A stretch of 8,519 bases of DNA from CAADGL01 sp964643885. Lineage in GTDB: Bacteria > Planctomycetota > Phycisphaerae > UBA1845 > Fen-1342. Location of the stretch: the NCBI GenBank assembly GCA_964643885.1, contig CAZXUI010000109.1, positions 1 to 8,519 of the forward strand, in the 5' to 3' direction. The translations under genes and the position numbers were made by a program. The notes under the pieces are model-generated. The model did not search any database. It was not told the origin of the DNA and saw only the letters and a list, made by a program, of their open reading frames with translations. Below are positions 5,946-8,519 of the stretch, piece by piece; position 1 is the first letter of the stretch; every line of letters begins with the position of its first letter.

Positions 5946-7628
5946 ATGCATCACACACCTAATCACGAGATCCGGGGCGTCATGAGGGTCGGTCTGCGGG
6001 TGGCGGCCGGCCTGGCGCTGTTGGCCGCCGCGACCGCGTTGGCGGAGGGCGAGCGAGCGCCGCTTTTTGACGGAATGGGCTCGCACACGAGGACCGTGAG
6101 CACGAAGGACGAGCTGGCGCAGCGCTATTTCAACCAGGGGCTCGTCTGGGCGTACGCCTTCAACCATGACGAGGCGATTCGCTCGTTCAAGCAGGCGGCC
6201 GAGCTCGATCCGCAGCTTGCGATCGCCTGGTGGGGCGTGGCGTTGTGCAACGGCCCGCACATCAACAACCCGGTCGTGCCGCAGGAGCGGGCGAAGGCGG
6301 CCTGGGAGGCCTTGCAGAAGGCACGGGCGCTGCGGGAGCACGCGTCGCCGATCGAGCGTGAGCTGATCGATGCGCTCGCCGCCCGCTACGCCGACCCGCA
6401 GCCGGAGGACCGCAGCGGGCTCGACCAGGCGTACGCGGCGGCGATGGAGCGGGTGTGGAAGCAGCATCGCGACGACGCGGACATCGGCACGCTCTACGCC
6501 GAGTCGCTCATGGACCTGCAACCGTGGGACATGTGGACGAAGGATGGAAAGCCGAAGGGCCGGGCGGAGGAGATCATCGCCGTGCTCGAGCACGTGCTCA
6601 AGCTCGACCCGAAACATCCCGGCGCCACTCATCTGTACATCCACGCGGTGGAGGCGGGACCGAATCCGGAGAGAGCGAACGCCGCGGCCGATGCGCTGCG
6701 CAACGCGGTGAGCATCTCCGGCCATCTGACCCACATGCCTTCGCACATCGACGTTCAGACCGGCCGCTGGTCGCTGGCGGCGGATCAGAACGCGAAGGCG
6801 ATCGAGGCGGACGCGCGCTATTACAAGATCTCGCCGCGTCAGGGGTTCTATCGCCTCTACATGGCGCACAACCACCATTTCCTCTGCTTCGCTTCGCAGA
6901 TGGAAGGACGCGAGGAGCGGGCCCTGAAGGCGGCCCGCGACATGGTTGCGAGCGTTCCCGAGGAGGCCCTGACCGAGCAGGCGACGCTGCTCGACCCCTA
7001 CATGATGGTCGTCTACGACGTGCTGATGCGCTTCGGCCGCTGGGACGAGCTGCTGAATGAGCCCGGGCCGGCCAAGACGCTCCCGATCACGACCTGCTTC
7101 TGGCACTTCAAGCGGGCGGTGGCCTATGCGGCCAAGGGGCAGGTGGCCGAGGCGCGGCAGGAGCAGCAGAGGTTCCACGAGGCGGTGGAGCGCGTGCCGG
7201 AGGGCGCCATGATGGCGATCAACCCGGCCGAGAAGGTGCTGCGGATCGCCGAGCTGGTGCTGAGCGGCGAGATCGCGTATCGCGAAGGGCGGCTCGACGC
7301 GGCGGTCGAGGACCTGCGCAAGGCGGTGGCGATCGAGGATGAACTGACCTACATGGAGCCGCCGGACTGGTCGCAGCCGGTGCGGCATACGCTCGGCGCC
7401 GTGCTGGTCGATGCGAAGCGCTTCTCGGAGGCCGAGCAGGTTTACCGCGAGGACCTGGAGAACTGGCCGGAGAACGGCTGGTCGCTGTTCGGCCTGGCGC
7501 AGTGCCTGCGGGCGCGTGGGGCGACGGCGGAGGCCGAGGAGGTCGAGGCGCGCTTTCGCAAGGCGTGGTCGCGGGCTGACACGAAGATCGCCTCGAGCTG
7601 CCTGTGTGTGAAGGGCCGGCCGGAGTAG
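5946..7628 (+). CDS. Secreted tetratricopeptide-repeat protein with conserved His motifs
   Basis: This 560-residue protein has no assigned reaction. ATG 5946 is chosen because GGGAGG (5934-5939) precedes it by 6 bases; the in-frame ATG 5982 would give a tidier signal peptide but lacks a comparable site. A hydrophobic signal segment (about 18-33, ending ALA-EGE) predicts export. TPR-like helical pairs are spread along the chain: RYFNQGLVWAYAFNHDEAIRSF near 60-81, a LEHVLKLDPKHPGA unit near 214-227, and AEQVYREDLENWPENGWSLF near 496-515. Between them are recurrent motifs: HLYIHAVEA (229-237), GHLTHMPSHIDV (259-270), AHNHHFL (307-313), MEPPDW (470-475) and a C-terminal SSCLC (550-554). From memory, this motif order belongs to a widespread bacterial TPR family with fixed histidines, so a metal-binding or catalytic role beyond scaffolding is plausible. 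It is transcribed divergently from the sensor kinase and converges on rho, with a hairpin after it. Confidence 0.9.
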   Translation: MHHTPNHEIRGVMRVGLRVAAGLALLAAATALAEGERAPLFDGMGSHTRTVSTKDELAQRYFNQGLVWAYAFNHDEAIRSFKQAAELDPQLAIAWWGVALCNGPHINNPVVPQERAKAAWEALQKARALREHASPIERELIDALAARYADPQPEDRSGLDQAYAAAMERVWKQHRDDADIGTLYAESLMDLQPWDMWTKDGKPKGRAEEIIAVLEHVLKLDPKHPGATHLYIHAVEAGPNPERANAAADALRNAVSISGHLTHMPSHIDVQTGRWSLAADQNAKAIEADARYYKISPRQGFYRLYMAHNHHFLCFASQMEGREERALKAARDMVASVPEEALTEQATLLDPYMMVVYDVLMRFGRWDELLNEPGPAKTLPITTCFWHFKRAVAYAAKGQVAEARQEQQRFHEAVERVPEGAMMAINPAEKVLRIAELVLSGEIAYREGRLDAAVEDLRKAVAIEDELTYMEPPDWSQPVRHTLGAVLVDAKRFSEAEQVYREDLENWPENGWSLFGLAQCLRARGATAEAEEVEARFRKAWSRADTKIASSCLCVKGRPE

Positions 7629-7662
7629 GTGGGCCGAGCGCGAGATCGCTTGTCCTGAATTG

Positions 7663-7705
7663 ACGCGAGCCTCGGGGTGCCGGTCGGCGGCTCCGAGGCT
7701 CGTGT
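7663..7705. terminator. Strong hairpin between convergent TPR gene and rho
   Basis: CGAGCCTCGG (7666-7675) pairs perfectly with CCGAGGCTCG (7693-7702). The stem extends outward by A-T, C-G and G-T pairs to 7663/7705, leaving a loop of about 17 bases that can pair slightly further. It sits 35 bases after the TPR stop and 38 bases after the rho stop, so it could serve both transcripts. On the plus strand it is followed by GTATTTG, a short T-rich tract; the minus side has only weak T content. I infer an intrinsic or partly Rho-independent terminator, probably bidirectional. Confidence 0.7.
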
Positions 7706-7742
7706 ATTTGCGCGGCGTAGCCCGGCGACGCGTGCCGTGGAG

Positions 7743-8519
<777 letters not shown>

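Noticed and set aside
5625..7388. A 587-codon minus-strand open frame opposite the TPR gene.
   Set aside because: Arginine/histidine/leucine-rich low-quality translation typical of antisense GC-rich frames; the plus strand has a signal peptide, ribosome site and family motifs.

Overview
The window is GC-rich (clearly above 60% by eye) and encodes a Rho terminator factor, an exported lipoprotein Msr fusion, a hybrid sensor kinase, a secreted TPR protein and RHS-repeat/toxin debris. This fits a Gram-negative-type bacterium with a large genome. The RHS style, together with a plant-type sensor module, suggests Planctomycetota or another deep-branching phylum such as Myxococcota or Acidobacteriota. 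No marker here settles the phylum.

Layout, left to right. Positions 1-1782 form a leftward polymorphic-toxin cassette. In transcription order it holds a 5'-truncated toxin C-terminal tail (1782-1516), a paired-CXXC putative immunity protein whose start overlaps the toxin stop by ATGA (1519-635), and an RHS-repeat core gene that runs off the left edge (616-1). This is the order expected for an rhs locus with a displaced ('orphan') core copy. A 55-codon fragment of an IS3-family OrfA (1785-1952, plus strand) abuts the break in the toxin gene. The toxin/immunity stretch is visibly less GC-rich than its surroundings.

Positions 2036-5536 hold two leftward genes: a hybrid histidine kinase (5536-3314), then an MsrB-MsrA fusion lipoprotein (3151-2036). 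The kinase has the three-helix ethylene-binding domain of plant ETR1, with every key residue I checked at conserved spacing (constant offset of 102 from Arabidopsis ETR1 numbering), followed by PAS, HisKA, HATPase and receiver domains. This is the most interesting single gene in the window. The Msr fusion would repair oxidised methionines in envelope proteins.

A 409-base divergent intergenic region (5537-5945) separates the kinase from a rightward secreted TPR protein (5946-7628). The TPR protein has clustered conserved histidines. It converges on the 3' part of rho (minus strand, 7743 to the right edge). A strong hairpin (7663-7705) between the two convergent genes probably acts as a terminator, most likely for the plus-strand gene. 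No rRNA, tRNA or CRISPR array was seen.
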